Shown piece after piece: positions 25,403-33,988 of a stretch of 64,000 bases of DNA. A program made the position numbers and the translations under genes. Under the pieces are notes generated by a model. That model had not been told where the DNA came from and searched no databases. It worked only from the letters and a program-made list of their open reading frames with translations. This DNA is from Prosthecobacter debontii. Its GTDB lineage: Bacteria > Verrucomicrobiota > Verrucomicrobiia > Verrucomicrobiales > Verrucomicrobiaceae. The stretch spans positions 1-64,000 of the forward strand of contig NZ_FUYE01000005.1 in assembly GCF_900167535.1 (NCBI RefSeq), given 5' to 3'. Within the stretch, counting starts at the first letter, position 1, and the number at the start of each line of letters is the position of its first letter.

Positions 25403-26779
25403 ATGCCTCGCACAGCCATTCTCAATGTCGTTGGTTTGACTCGCCGTCTGATCGGTGAGCACACGCCAAACATCCGAGCCTTTGTGGAGCGCAATCGTCT
25501 GGGCTTGGTGGAGCCGGTGGTGCCTGCTGTCACCTGCACCGCTCAGGCGACGTATGTGACGGGGAAGCTACCCCGGGATCACGGCATCGTGGCCAATGGC
25601 TGGTATGATCGTGATTACGCAGAGCATCGATTTTGGAAGCAACCCGAGCAGCTCATTCAATGCGAAAAGCTCTGGGATGTGATGCGCAAACAGGATCGGG
25701 ACTTCACCTGCGCCAAGGTCTTCTGGTGGTTTAACATGCACTCCACGGCGGACTACGCCATCACCCCGCGGCCGCTGTATCTTTCGGATGGAGGCAAGAT
25801 CTTCGACATCCATACGCAGCCCATGGGGATGCGTGATCGGGTGAAAAAGGAATTGGGGGCTTTCCCCTTCATGCACTTCTGGGGCCCGGCCTCGGGTATC
25901 GAGTCCAGTCAATGGATTGCAGCAAGTGCTAAGTGGATTGAGGAAAAGCACTGGCCCACTCTCAGCCTCGTGTATCTGCCGCATCTGGATTACAATCTCC
26001 AGCGCGTCGGTCTGGACATGCCAAAAATCGAGGGTGATTTACAGCAGATCGATGAGGTGGTAGGAGACTTGATCAAGTTTTACGAGCGCCGCCAAATTCA
26101 GGTGATCCTGCTCTCTGAATACGGAATCACCGATGTGGATCAGCCGGTGCATCTGAATCGGGTGTTCCGCGAGCATCATTGGTTATCCATCAAGGATGAG
26201 CTGGGCACAGAGACCTTGGATCTGGGGGGCAGTCGGGCCTTTGCCATTGCCGATCATCAGCTCGCCCACATCTACGTGAACGATGAAAGTATCCTGGCAG
26301 AGGTGAAGTCCGTGCTGGAGCAGACGCCGGGGGTGCAGCAGGTCTTGGGTAAGGTGGAGAAACATTACCTGGGGCTGAATCATGAACGGAGCGGTGATCT
26401 GATCGCTGTGGCGGACGCTCGCAGTTGGTTCACCTACTATCACTGGTTTGATGATGCCAAGGCTCCGGAGTTTGCCCGCTGTGTGGATATCCATCGGAAA
26501 TGTGGGTATGATCCGGTGGAGCTTTTTGTCGATCCGGCTTTAAGATATCCCAAACTGAAGGTCGGCATGAAGCTGGCCAAGAAATTGGCGGGCTTCCGCA
26601 TGAAGATGGATGTGATCCCGCTCGATGCCACGCTGGTGAAAGGTAGTCACGGGCGCGTGCCTGAGGATGTCGAGGACTGGCCGGTGCTCATCGGTCACTT
26701 GCCGCATTTGCCGCGTGCTGGTGCCGTGCCAGCCACGCAGGTTTATGAGCATCTTTTGGAGGCTTGTTCACGGAAATAA
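25403..26779 (+). CDS. Alkaline-phosphatase-superfamily phosphodiesterase (nucleotide pyrophosphatase-like)
   Basis: The 458-residue protein belongs to the type I phosphodiesterase/nucleotide pyrophosphatase group. The predicted nucleophile is the Thr in VTCTAQATYVTG; metal ligands appear in YLPHLDYNLQ, LSEYGITDVD and FAIADHQLAHIY, plus GSHGRVPEDVED near the C-terminus. The first metal-binding Asp of the superfamily seems to be Asn in AILNVVGL, as in a subset of related proteins. There is no signal peptide, so it is cytoplasmic. Relatives are annotated only generally; the substrate (nucleotide, phospholipid or other diester) is unknown. A terminator-like hairpin follows the stop. Confidence 0.78.
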   Translation: MPRTAILNVVGLTRRLIGEHTPNIRAFVERNRLGLVEPVVPAVTCTAQATYVTGKLPRDHGIVANGWYDRDYAEHRFWKQPEQLIQCEKLWDVMRKQDRDFTCAKVFWWFNMHSTADYAITPRPLYLSDGGKIFDIHTQPMGMRDRVKKELGAFPFMHFWGPASGIESSQWIAASAKWIEEKHWPTLSLVYLPHLDYNLQRVGLDMPKIEGDLQQIDEVVGDLIKFYERRQIQVILLSEYGITDVDQPVHLNRVFREHHWLSIKDELGTETLDLGGSRAFAIADHQLAHIYVNDESILAEVKSVLEQTPGVQQVLGKVEKHYLGLNHERSGDLIAVADARSWFTYYHWFDDAKAPEFARCVDIHRKCGYDPVELFVDPALRYPKLKVGMKLAKKLAGFRMKMDVIPLDATLVKGSHGRVPEDVEDWPVLIGHLPHLPRAGAVPATQVYEHLLEACSRK

Positions 26780-26780
26780 A

Positions 26781-26816
26781 ACAAAAACGGCAGGAGAACC
26801 GAAGCTCTCCTGCCGT
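26781..26816 (-). terminator. Terminator between convergent genes (mainly for DUF1501 gene)
   Basis: An 11-bp perfect stem, ACGGCAGGAGA (26787-26797) and TCTCCTGCCGT (26806-26816), is preceded on the plus strand by ACAAAA, which is a T-run when read on the minus strand. It therefore terminates the leftward gene ending at 26840 and may also stop transcripts from 25403-26779. Confidence 0.8.
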
Positions 26817-26839
26817 CGAAGCCTCATCAAGACAATCGC

Positions 26840-28135
26840 CTAACCAAAAAGTTGTGTCAGCGGCTTGCCCTTGTCAGCGATGGTGAAGGGGCGCTTGGTG
26901 GATGAGTAGAGCACCTGATCCAGCGGTAGGCCGAGGGCATAACCGATGGTGGCGTTCAGGTCAGGGATGTTGGTGGCTCCCTCGACGACTTTGTCGCCGT
27001 TTTCATCGGTGGCGCCATAGACCTGACCACCTCGGATACCGCCACCGGCCAACACACAGCTAAAGCCTGACGGGTGGTGATCGCGGCCATCGTTGGCATT
27101 GATCTCCGGCGTGCGGCCAAATTCGGTGGCCAGCACAATGAGGGTTTCATTGAGCATGCCACGGGCATCGAGATCACTGATGAGGGTGCTCATGGCGGAG
27201 TCCAGTTCATCGCACAGCTCAGGCACGCGGGTGAAGTTGGCGTTGTGGGTATCCCAATTGCCAAAGCTGACCTCGACATGGCGGACGCCGTGCTCCACGA
27301 GGCGGCGAGCAAGGAGGCAGCCCTGACCGAAACGATCGCGACCATACTTCTCACGCAACGCGGCGGGCTCTGCGTCCAGATCGAAGGCTTTCAGTTCCTC
27401 GCTCTTCATCATCTTCACCGCATCGTCATACATGTCGCTGTAGGCGCGCACGTTTTTGACGTCGTAGGTCGAGGCGAATTTTTTGTCGAGCTGCTTGGCC
27501 ACGTTCAGGCGGCTGCTGAAACGATCTTCGGTGAACCAATCCAGCGGACGCACGTTGTTGATGCCGCTTTCAGGATCATTGATCATGAGCGGAGCGAAGC
27601 GGGACTCGAAGAAACCGGCCCCTGGATGGCGGCTATCGTTACCGATCATCACACTGCCTGGAAGGGTGGGATTGCCACGATCCTGGAACTTCTGCAGCCA
27701 CGCACCCATGGAGGGGTGGCGGATGCTGCTGCGCAGCGTGTAGCTGGTGTGCATGAAGTAGTTGCCCTGCTCATGAGCCCCTTGATTGGAAGTCATGCCA
27801 CGGATGATGGCCAGCTTGTCGGCTTGGCGGGCCAGAAGCGGGATGTTCTCGCTGAGGCGAATGCCGTCCACTTTGGTTTTGATGGCTTTGGTCAGGCCCA
27901 TCACATCCGAGTTATCAGGTTTCGGATCCCAGGTGTCCAGGTGGCTCATACCGCCGGTCATGTAGAGGTAGATGACGTTGCGGGCGGTGGGCACCTGCTT
28001 CAGCGGGCTGGTGTTCTCACCTGCGATGCCAAAAGCCTTGGAACTGAGCTGGCTCAGTGCCGTGACACCTAGAAAGGTCTTCGCGGCACCAGTGACAAAC
28101 TGGCGACGGCCAAAGGGGGTGGAGGTGGGGTTCAT
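26840..28135 (-). CDS. DUF1501 family protein with Tat signal
   Basis: The 431-residue protein starts with a twin-arginine signal (GRRQFVTGAAKTFLG, Arg9-Arg10) and continues with DUF1501 motifs: RNVIYLYMTGGMSHLDTWDPKP (cited in part as YLYMTGGMSHLDTWDPKP), ARQADKLAIIRGMTSNQGAHE, GSVMIGNDSRHPGAGFF, ATEFGRTPEINANDGRDHHP and FSCVLAGGGIRGG. The fold belongs to the alkaline-phosphatase/sulfatase superfamily, with metal-binding HxD and DHHP motifs. It is exported folded to the periplasm. These genes usually sit next to a DUF1549/DUF1553 or DUF1800 partner; none is here. Function in Verrucomicrobiota and Planctomycetota is unproven. Confidence 0.92.
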   Translation of the reverse strand: MNPTSTPFGRRQFVTGAAKTFLGVTALSQLSSKAFGIAGENTSPLKQVPTARNVIYLYMTGGMSHLDTWDPKPDNSDVMGLTKAIKTKVDGIRLSENIPLLARQADKLAIIRGMTSNQGAHEQGNYFMHTSYTLRSSIRHPSMGAWLQKFQDRGNPTLPGSVMIGNDSRHPGAGFFESRFAPLMINDPESGINNVRPLDWFTEDRFSSRLNVAKQLDKKFASTYDVKNVRAYSDMYDDAVKMMKSEELKAFDLDAEPAALREKYGRDRFGQGCLLARRLVEHGVRHVEVSFGNWDTHNANFTRVPELCDELDSAMSTLISDLDARGMLNETLIVLATEFGRTPEINANDGRDHHPSGFSCVLAGGGIRGGQVYGATDENGDKVVEGATNIPDLNATIGYALGLPLDQVLYSSTKRPFTIADKGKPLTQLFG

Positions 28136-28202
28136 GAGGGTGGTTTTAAATTGCTTACGCCGCCCGAAACGATGTCATGCCAAGCGACCTTGCAGAAATT
28201 CT

Positions 28203-28670
28203 TCAGACCAAGTTCTCGCGTCCACCGCAGTAGGGACACGAGGACAGGCGGTAATCGCGGGCCATTCGGCAGGGACGACAGAGCACCACCTCCCGGGGAA
28301 TGTCGCGCCCTATCTGGCGGTATTGAAGACGGCCTCCCGTGCGGCCTAACGACTTGGCAGCCTCGGCGCTGATCCCGGCACCCACCACGTAAGCGCGAAA
28401 CCGGCGGCCTGGCTTTTGGAGCAGTCCACGATAGCGCCGCACCTGCTCCAGCGTGGCGAGGTCCACCGTGCCTTTCTTGATTTCGACCAACGTGGTCTGA
28501 GTCTCGTCTTCAAAAAGCAGATCCACGCGATAGCTGGTGGGCCGCAAAATGTATTGCCGCTGAGGAACAGGAAGACCGGGGGCGAGCAGCTCGGGATGCG
28601 CAAACAGCAGATCCTCCACCCAGGCTTCCGTGCGCGTGTAGCGGAGGATTTCCAGAGCGGTTTTCGACAT
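28203..28670 (-). CDS. NucS-like PD-(D/E)XK nuclease domain with zinc-ribbon tail
   Basis: The ATG at 28670 is preferred because the frame from 28730 would overlap the upstream gene and add 20 residues of low-complexity sequence. The 155-residue protein has an N-terminal helix (LRYTRTEAWVEDLLFAHPELL), then YRVDLLFED and TLVEIKKG, which form the D...ExK core of the PD-(D/E)XK nuclease fold seen in NucS/EndoMS and in small DUF91 proteins. Near the C-terminus CRPCRMARDY and SCPYCG make a Cys4 zinc ribbon. It is the last of three genes with ParA and an unknown helical protein. Nuclease activity is plausible but not shown. Confidence 0.7.
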   Translation of the reverse strand: MSKTALEILRYTRTEAWVEDLLFAHPELLAPGLPVPQRQYILRPTSYRVDLLFEDETQTTLVEIKKGTVDLATLEQVRRYRGLLQKPGRRFRAYVVGAGISAEAAKSLGRTGGRLQYRQIGRDIPREVVLCRPCRMARDYRLSSCPYCGGRENLV

Positions 28671-28704
28671 GGGAATGAGGGGAAAAGGGAGGGGGGCGAG
28701 GCCC

Positions 28705-29322
28705 TCAGGTGATCTGGTGCCCGGCGACACGGACGGCGGCTTTGTGAATCTCGCGGATCAGCCAGGCTCGCTGAACGTCTTTAGGAAGTTTCATGCCGTT
28801 GTCTCTAGCCAGGGACTTGAGGGCAGTATCCCTTTTGTAACGACTGTCCATTTCCTCAACGAAGGACTCCTCATCCAACTTGCCCAGGCGAAGCAGCTCG
28901 TCCTGGCGCGCTTGTTTATCTCTAGGAAGAGGAACAGCGGCGGCCCGGGCTTTATTCACCACCCCTGTGACGGCTGGCAGGGCTTGTTCCCCCAGACCTT
29001 GTGCTTTCACGTCTTTGAGGAACTTGGTCCGCATGGCTCCGGCTTTGGCATCGGCGGGGGGCTTGCTGCCTAACACGTTTTGAAATAGCTTTTTCATCTC
29101 GGGCTCCTTCAGCAGTTTGCTGTCTGGGCCGGAGAAGATTTTGTCTAAATCCGATAGTCCAGGAGCCAAACCGCTGATCGCTTCAGCCGTGACTTTTTCA
29201 AAGGTGGTTAGGCTCTTGTTGAAGGCTGCGGCTTTCTTGACAAAAGCCGCGTTGTCGAGATCCCGGACATTTTTCTCCAGGCTCGCAGCCAGCGCGCGCA
29301 AACGTTGGACAAGTTCGTTCAT
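28705..29322 (-). CDS. Unknown helical protein encoded with ParA
   Basis: I do not recognise this 205-residue protein. It is predicted to be almost entirely helical and rich in Lys, Ala and Leu, with a coiled-coil-prone N-terminus (residues 1-50, LVQRLRALAASLEKNVRDL) and a basic C-terminal part (YKRDTALKSLARDNGMKLPKD) that could contact DNA. There is no signal peptide or membrane helix. The gene begins 21 bases after the ParA-like gene and precedes a NucS-like gene by 34 bases, which suggests one operon. A ParB-like adaptor or a ParA cargo factor is possible; this is only context. Confidence 0.6.
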   Translation of the reverse strand: MNELVQRLRALAASLEKNVRDLDNAAFVKKAAAFNKSLTTFEKVTAEAISGLAPGLSDLDKIFSGPDSKLLKEPEMKKLFQNVLGSKPPADAKAGAMRTKFLKDVKAQGLGEQALPAVTGVVNKARAAAVPLPRDKQARQDELLRLGKLDEESFVEEMDSRYKRDTALKSLARDNGMKLPKDVQRAWLIREIHKAAVRVAGHQIT

Positions 29323-29343
29323 GGTGGGGGAGGGGAAGTCGTT

Positions 29344-30234
29344 TTAAAGAGATTGGAAATGCGAGTGAAAGGCCTTGGCAATTTGGCTGTAATCGTCAGC
29401 TCCGCGTCCGGTGGGATTGTGGAGGATCACGGGCATGTGCTCGTTGGTGGATTCTGCAACATCCGCTAAGTGACGAATGGGCGGGAGTAAAAGCTTAGCG
29501 TCATGATGCGTGAGACCCTCCGCTTTCAGTCGATGTAGGGTGATTTCGAGCTCATTCAGTCCTTGGTCATGTGCCTTACTTGGTTTGTAGTGACTGGCTA
29601 GCAAGGCCACGATGGAAGCCCTCCTGCGGATGCCCTTGAAGCCGCTGATACGATCATTGAATTGCTCAATCTGTTGGGCCAAGAGCTGAAAGCCTGAGAG
29701 TGAGAGAAAGTCAGGCACGTAGGGCACGACACAGTTTTCCGCTGCATACAGGGCGTTCTTCGAGATGGAATAAACATTCGGTGGGCAGTCGAAGAAGATG
29801 TAATCGTATTCCTTGTAGTAGGGTTTCAAGGCTTGATGGAGGAACTCAAAGAAACGTGCGTATTTGTTCTGATGAATCCGATCTTCAATCGTGATCAACT
29901 CCACAGCGGCAGGTAGAATATCCAGGCGTGAAATCTGAGAAATGCCGCCCTTCCGAGGCACAGCTCTAACAACAGCCTTCTCAAAATCAAACCGGTGTGT
30001 GCCCATGATTTGATCCTGGAAAATCTGGTAAGTGGAGTTTTTTCCACCGTCCACATGGGCTTTCCAATCCGCAGGCGGCATGAGCCAGAAGCTGGCGTTG
30101 CACTGGGGATCGAGGTCCACGATCAGCACGCGCTGCTTCTGATAATGGGCCAAGGCAGCTCCGATATTGACAGCCGTGGCGGTTTTACCCACTCCGCCTT
30201 TAAAGTTCAGGAATGCGATGGTGTTGGCACTCAT
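29344..30234 (-). CDS. ParA/Soj-like ATPase
   Basis: The 296-residue protein has the deviant Walker A motif of ParA/MinD ATPases (FKGGVGKTAT, Lys12 and Lys17), Walker A-prime VDLDPQCN at 39-46, and Walker B in YIFFDCPPNVYSISKNAL. It lacks an N-terminal helix-turn-helix, so it is the short chromosomal or cargo-positioning type. A C-terminal section (STNEHMPVILHNP) is also usual for the AAA_31 family. ParA proteins form nucleotide-dependent gradients on DNA and move DNA or protein cargo. No parB or parS site is next to it; the downstream genes encode an unknown helical protein and a NucS-like protein. Confidence 0.9.
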   Translation of the reverse strand: MSANTIAFLNFKGGVGKTATAVNIGAALAHYQKQRVLIVDLDPQCNASFWLMPPADWKAHVDGGKNSTYQIFQDQIMGTHRFDFEKAVVRAVPRKGGISQISRLDILPAAVELITIEDRIHQNKYARFFEFLHQALKPYYKEYDYIFFDCPPNVYSISKNALYAAENCVVPYVPDFLSLSGFQLLAQQIEQFNDRISGFKGIRRRASIVALLASHYKPSKAHDQGLNELEITLHRLKAEGLTHHDAKLLLPPIRHLADVAESTNEHMPVILHNPTGRGADDYSQIAKAFHSHFQSL

Positions 30235-30334
30235 AATTCACTGAGGACAGGTGCCGATACTGCATGGTAAGACTTCCGTAGGCAAGTCAGATAATGCAAT
30301 TTTTGTTAGAAGTGAACGGGCTGGTTAGGCCAAT

Positions 30335-30955
30335 TCAGGGGCGCTTTTTCACAATCCTGACGGAGTAGATGCCAGAGGCCCGTTTTGAGAGCGGCGTCGG
30401 GTCTGAACTGGCCAGCAGAGGATCGTAAACCAGATATTCCAGCCCTTCTTTACCCACCACCACGGCCCAATGCGGAATCCCCATGGGCAGAAAGAACTTC
30501 ACGACGGGGTAGTGCCCCTGCTTCAGAGCCTGATCGAGCGCGGTGTGGGTGGGAGAGCCTGTGACGTCCACCTCCAGGCGTTTTTCGAAGACTTGGCTCA
30601 CCGCTGACCAGACTAACCAGCCGCGTTCGGTATAACCACCTGCCTGGATCAAGTCGCGGTTGAAGGTCCTTGGGTCCGTCGTCTCCCCGAGATACTGCGC
30701 GGCACTGGCGACGCTGCACATGGCACAGCCGACGCCTTTGATGGTCTCACCCGAGCCTCCGATCTTCTCCGCTGCCCAACGGGGATCGTTCTGCAGGAAG
30801 TGCTTTCCCGCTACTGGCAGGCGAATCGACAGCGATTGCCCACCCATAACCGCAATGTGCGGGCTGGCGATCCGAGTTTTTCGCCACACATAGAACGCCA
30901 GTCCTGCTCCACCAATCACGAAGGTGAGGAAAGCGATGATGAGGAGGCGCTTCAT
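30335..30955 (-). CDS. Membrane-anchored C39-like cysteine peptidase
   Basis: The 206-residue protein has one N-terminal membrane helix (LLIIAFLTFVIGGAGLAFYV) and a C39-like domain: FLQNDPRWAAEKIG, a Cys pair in GVGCAMCSVASAAQYLG, where the second or first Cys is the likely nucleophile, PHWAVVVGKEG with the catalytic His, and LVYDPLL. The expected location is periplasmic. The gene is followed leftward by ParA-operon genes and preceded by a phosphoesterase; spacing of 100 bases on the left side suggests separate transcription. Substrate unknown. Confidence 0.75.
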   Translation of the reverse strand: MKRLLIIAFLTFVIGGAGLAFYVWRKTRIASPHIAVMGGQSLSIRLPVAGKHFLQNDPRWAAEKIGGSGETIKGVGCAMCSVASAAQYLGETTDPRTFNRDLIQAGGYTERGWLVWSAVSQVFEKRLEVDVTGSPTHTALDQALKQGHYPVVKFFLPMGIPHWAVVVGKEGLEYLVYDPLLASSDPTPLSKRASGIYSVRIVKKRP

Positions 30956-31000
30956 AAATGTCAGATGAAGTTTGCAAGACTAGAGACATTCGTTTGAGCG

Positions 31001-31750
31001 TTAAAGCTCAATCGTGAGATCCGCTTGAAAATGGGGATTCGGAGAGTCGGGGTAGCCCTGTGGATTGGCGACGATGCGTGTTTCACCGATCTTGTAATCC
31101 TGGCTATGGTGAATGTGTCCATGCACCCAAAGCTTGGGTTGATGCGTGAGGATGAATTCATCCAAATGCGAGGCATAAGCACAACTGATGGCTTCATCTC
31201 GTCGGTGAATCGGCAGCGATTTTGCAGAGGGGGCGTGATGAGTGACGACGATAGTTTTTCGAGGGTCGTGCCTCTGTAGAAAGTCTTCGAGACGACGAAC
31301 GGATTCCAGATGAATGGCGCGTGTGTCTCGAGGCGATAGCTTTCTATAACTGTGGTTGGATAGCCGGACTCGTTTATAGTCATTCATCTGGAGTTGGGCT
31401 TCGATAGCGCCATTTTCCCAAGCTCCTTGGAGTGCCAGATTTGTCCAAAGGGTGCAGGCATAGATGTGCCAACCTTGGATTTCGAAACTGTCGTTTTCGA
31501 GCACATGAATGTTTGTGCCCTGAGTGGCGTCGTTGAGGCGCTCCGTTACCCGTGGGAGCTTGTCTCCGTAAAACTCATGGTTACCGCAGATGTAAACGGT
31601 GGGAATGCCACGGCTGAAGTCTTGAATCCATGGCAAAGCGGATTGCTTGGTGGAAATATCACCTGCCAGAATGATTAAATCACAGTCCACCGCAGGGATA
31701 TCCGTGGGGCCAAACTCACGGTGCAAATCACTGAGCAAATGAATCCGCAT
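31001..31750 (-). CDS. Calcineurin-like metallophosphoesterase
   Basis: The 249-residue protein carries the full set of binuclear metal motifs: SDLHREFG, LILAGDIS, CGNHEFYG, VVTHHAPSAKS and VHGHIHHSQDY. There is no export signal. The family hydrolyses phosphodiesters or phosphomonoesters; the substrate cannot be told. Its start is only 3 bases after the stop of the glycosyltransferase gene (31754), so the two may be co-transcribed. Confidence 0.88.
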   Translation of the reverse strand: MRIHLLSDLHREFGPTDIPAVDCDLIILAGDISTKQSALPWIQDFSRGIPTVYICGNHEFYGDKLPRVTERLNDATQGTNIHVLENDSFEIQGWHIYACTLWTNLALQGAWENGAIEAQLQMNDYKRVRLSNHSYRKLSPRDTRAIHLESVRRLEDFLQRHDPRKTIVVTHHAPSAKSLPIHRRDEAISCAYASHLDEFILTHQPKLWVHGHIHHSQDYKIGETRIVANPQGYPDSPNPHFQADLTIEL

Positions 31751-31753
31751 AGA

Positions 31754-32527
31754 TCACTGATTGGAACTGACCGTCGGCGCTCGTTTGAGCAAGGCGCTGC
31801 TCACATAATGCAGATAAGCGGGGACAGCGCGGGTGAGGGGCAGATGCTCAAACTCACGCAGGATGCGCCAGCGGGCGATGGCGGCTTTGACTTTATTTCC
31901 GGAGCGGCTGGTGGGGGCGACCCGATAGTGGGCCAGCACCTCAGGCACTCCGTGAGCCGTGGTCTGACGCAGGAGCTGAAGCCAGAGGATGTAGTCCTCG
32001 TGCAGGAACTCGACGAACTGCACCGCAGGAAATGCGGAGCGGCGAAACATGGCCGTGAGACAGCCGAGGAGGTTATCTCGCAGCAGGTCCGCATGGGTCA
32101 GCTTTTCCGGTGGGCGAATGATGGTGGGAAGCGGACGACCTTGCCAATCGATCTGACGATAACCCGTGTAAGCGAGATGGCAGCCCGTGGTTTCCATGAG
32201 AGCGAGTTGCTTCTCCAGCTTTTCAGGCAGCCAGAGATCATCGCTATCGAGGAACGCGATGAAGTCTCCTGTTGCGGTTTTGAGGGCATGGTTCCGGTTG
32301 AAGACACAGCCGCCTTCAGGCAGTCCTTGGATCACTCGGATGCGTGGATCTTCAGCGGCCAAGGCTTCCGCCATGGTCAGGGTTTCATCCTTGGAGTTGC
32401 GATCCACCACCAGCAGTAATTCCCAGGTGGGATAGGTCTGGGCCTGCACGGACTGAACCGATTCTCTCAGGGTGGCCACGGCGTTGTAAGCGGGCATCAC
32501 GATGGAGATCAGAGAGGGAGCAGGCAT
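31754..32527 (-). CDS. Family 2 glycosyltransferase
   Basis: The ATG at 32527 is chosen because the longer frame from 32587 would start inside the terminator hairpin of the upstream gene. The 257-residue protein begins with ISIVMPAYNAVATLRESV, followed by DRNSKDET, GDFIAFLDSDDLWLPEKLE (DSDD, the metal-binding DxD-type motif) and EDYILWLQLL, typical of GT2 (GT-A fold) enzymes such as those that build O-antigen or exopolysaccharide. No membrane helix is visible. Donor and acceptor unknown. Confidence 0.88.
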   Translation of the reverse strand: MPAPSLISIVMPAYNAVATLRESVQSVQAQTYPTWELLLVVDRNSKDETLTMAEALAAEDPRIRVIQGLPEGGCVFNRNHALKTATGDFIAFLDSDDLWLPEKLEKQLALMETTGCHLAYTGYRQIDWQGRPLPTIIRPPEKLTHADLLRDNLLGCLTAMFRRSAFPAVQFVEFLHEDYILWLQLLRQTTAHGVPEVLAHYRVAPTSRSGNKVKAAIARWRILREFEHLPLTRAVPAYLHYVSSALLKRAPTVSSNQ

Positions 32528-32560
32528 GGGCAGGTCGGGAACAGGAGGGGCTAGAAATGC

Positions 32561-32592
32561 AAAAGGATCGTGTGTAGCATACAACACGATCC
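32561..32592 (-). terminator. Rho-independent terminator of the iron-uptake operon
   Basis: A 9-bp perfect stem, GGATCGTGT (32565-32573) and ACACGATCC (32584-32592), is followed on the minus strand by TTTT (complement of AAAA at 32561-32564). It lies about 67 bases after the stop of the PepSY gene. Confidence 0.85.
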
Positions 32593-32658
32593 TTGCTGGA
32601 GGGCAATTGCCTCCCGGTGAGTTTTTTTTGTCGTTTGATTGGCTGCTTGTGAATGGGT

Positions 32659-33873
32659 CTAGGTCTCGGCCGATGCGGTTTTCTTCGAGCGTCCAAAGAA
32701 TCTACGCCAGGCCAAGGCAAAGCCTGTCCACACCAGCATGGTAGCGGCGAGGGTGCATAGGGCAGCGATGGTTTGACCCACCACGCCAAATAGCTCTCCG
32801 GTATGCAGGTAGCGGGAATACATGCGCAGGCGCCGCCCGAGATTCTGCTGAGTGATGTCGTCTGGGCTTGGAAGCACTTTTTGTTGGGTGGTGTCCAGGT
32901 TGAGCATGGTGCGCAGATGCACTTGGCCGCGTCCACCTCGATCCACCATCACGGGAAACGCGGCCCCTGGCTGCTGAGGCATGCGCAGGCTGAGACTCTG
33001 CCAGCCGGGAGTGTCCTGACGAACTTGAGTCAGCAAAGGGGCCAAGCCTGCCAACGAGGGGGGAGGAGGGGAGGGACGCTCACCACGAGGGCCGCCTTCA
33101 CCGCGAGGACCACCAGCTTGAGCCATGTTGCCTCCAGGTCCGCTAGGGCCTCCGGCGGGACGATTACGGGGCGGTGGTGGTTCGTTGCCGGTGGCGCGGA
33201 AGAGCAGGTTGTTGGCCCAGGAGTAGGAGATGATCAATCCGGTCAGGATGATGAAGATCATGGGGAAGGCGGTCCAGAAACCCACGACGTTGTGCCAGTT
33301 CCAGTCGCGGGCGCGGCCTTTGAGCTTGCGATTGAAAAGCAGCACGGCCTTTACATTCGTCCAACGCCAGTGCTTCGGCCACCAGAGATAGATGCCACTG
33401 AGGAGCAAGACTCCAAAGACGAGGGTGCCAGCACCGGTGATGGCCTTACCCACTTCACGCTCCAGGCCGGTGCCGCTGAGAAAGCGATGCCAGTCGGTGA
33501 CGGTATGAAAGAAGTCATGCCAGGTGTGATCACCCTCACCAAGAAACTCGCCGGTGTAGGGGTTGGCAAAGTAAGTGCCCTCACGCCCCATGGAGAGGGT
33601 GACTGGAGCTGCGGGATCTGCCTTCCAGGTGTAGCCGGTGGGTTGCAGATCAGGCTTCTGCTTCTGCACCTGAGTCAGCAGGCTTTCGATGTCCAGCGGT
33701 GTGGCACCGCCTTCAGGGACAGCCACCCGCAGGTCACGATTGGCCCACTCCATGATCTGCACCTCGTAGGAGATCATGAAACCGCTGATAGCCATGGAGA
33801 GGATGATGAGGCCAGCCACGATGCCGGCAATGAGATGAGCCCAGAAAATGCTGCGGTGAAAGGTGAGATGCAT
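32659..33873 (-). CDS. PepSY-associated transmembrane protein (iron-uptake type)
   Basis: The 404-residue protein has four membrane segments: near the start (WAHLIAGIVAGLIILSMAIS), around 165-185 (GTLVFGVLLLSGIYLWWP), around 215-235 and near the C-terminus (LCTLAATMLVWTGFALAWRRF). This is the PiuB/DUF3649-like PepSY_TM family found next to TonB-dependent siderophore receptors, where it probably reduces or helps process ferric siderophores at the inner membrane. A Gly/Pro/Arg-rich linker (about 245-280) is odd. It is the last gene in the receptor operon. Confidence 0.82.
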   Translation of the reverse strand: MHLTFHRSIFWAHLIAGIVAGLIILSMAISGFMISYEVQIMEWANRDLRVAVPEGGATPLDIESLLTQVQKQKPDLQPTGYTWKADPAAPVTLSMGREGTYFANPYTGEFLGEGDHTWHDFFHTVTDWHRFLSGTGLEREVGKAITGAGTLVFGVLLLSGIYLWWPKHWRWTNVKAVLLFNRKLKGRARDWNWHNVVGFWTAFPMIFIILTGLIISYSWANNLLFRATGNEPPPPRNRPAGGPSGPGGNMAQAGGPRGEGGPRGERPSPPPPSLAGLAPLLTQVRQDTPGWQSLSLRMPQQPGAAFPVMVDRGGRGQVHLRTMLNLDTTQQKVLPSPDDITQQNLGRRLRMYSRYLHTGELFGVVGQTIAALCTLAATMLVWTGFALAWRRFFGRSKKTASAET

Positions 33874-33988
33874 TGAGAAAAAACCAGGGATAAAAGAAGC
33901 GAACAGAACCCCGCTCAGGCAGGGGAGTTGCGGAAAGCTCAGGGATTCTTTTGGAAGATCAAGAGGGCTTCAAGAGAGGGGGTGGTGA

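Noticed and set aside
27074..28072. 332-codon plus-strand frame opposite DUF1501
   Set aside because: The minus-strand DUF1501 protein is unmistakable; the opposite frame has no domain.
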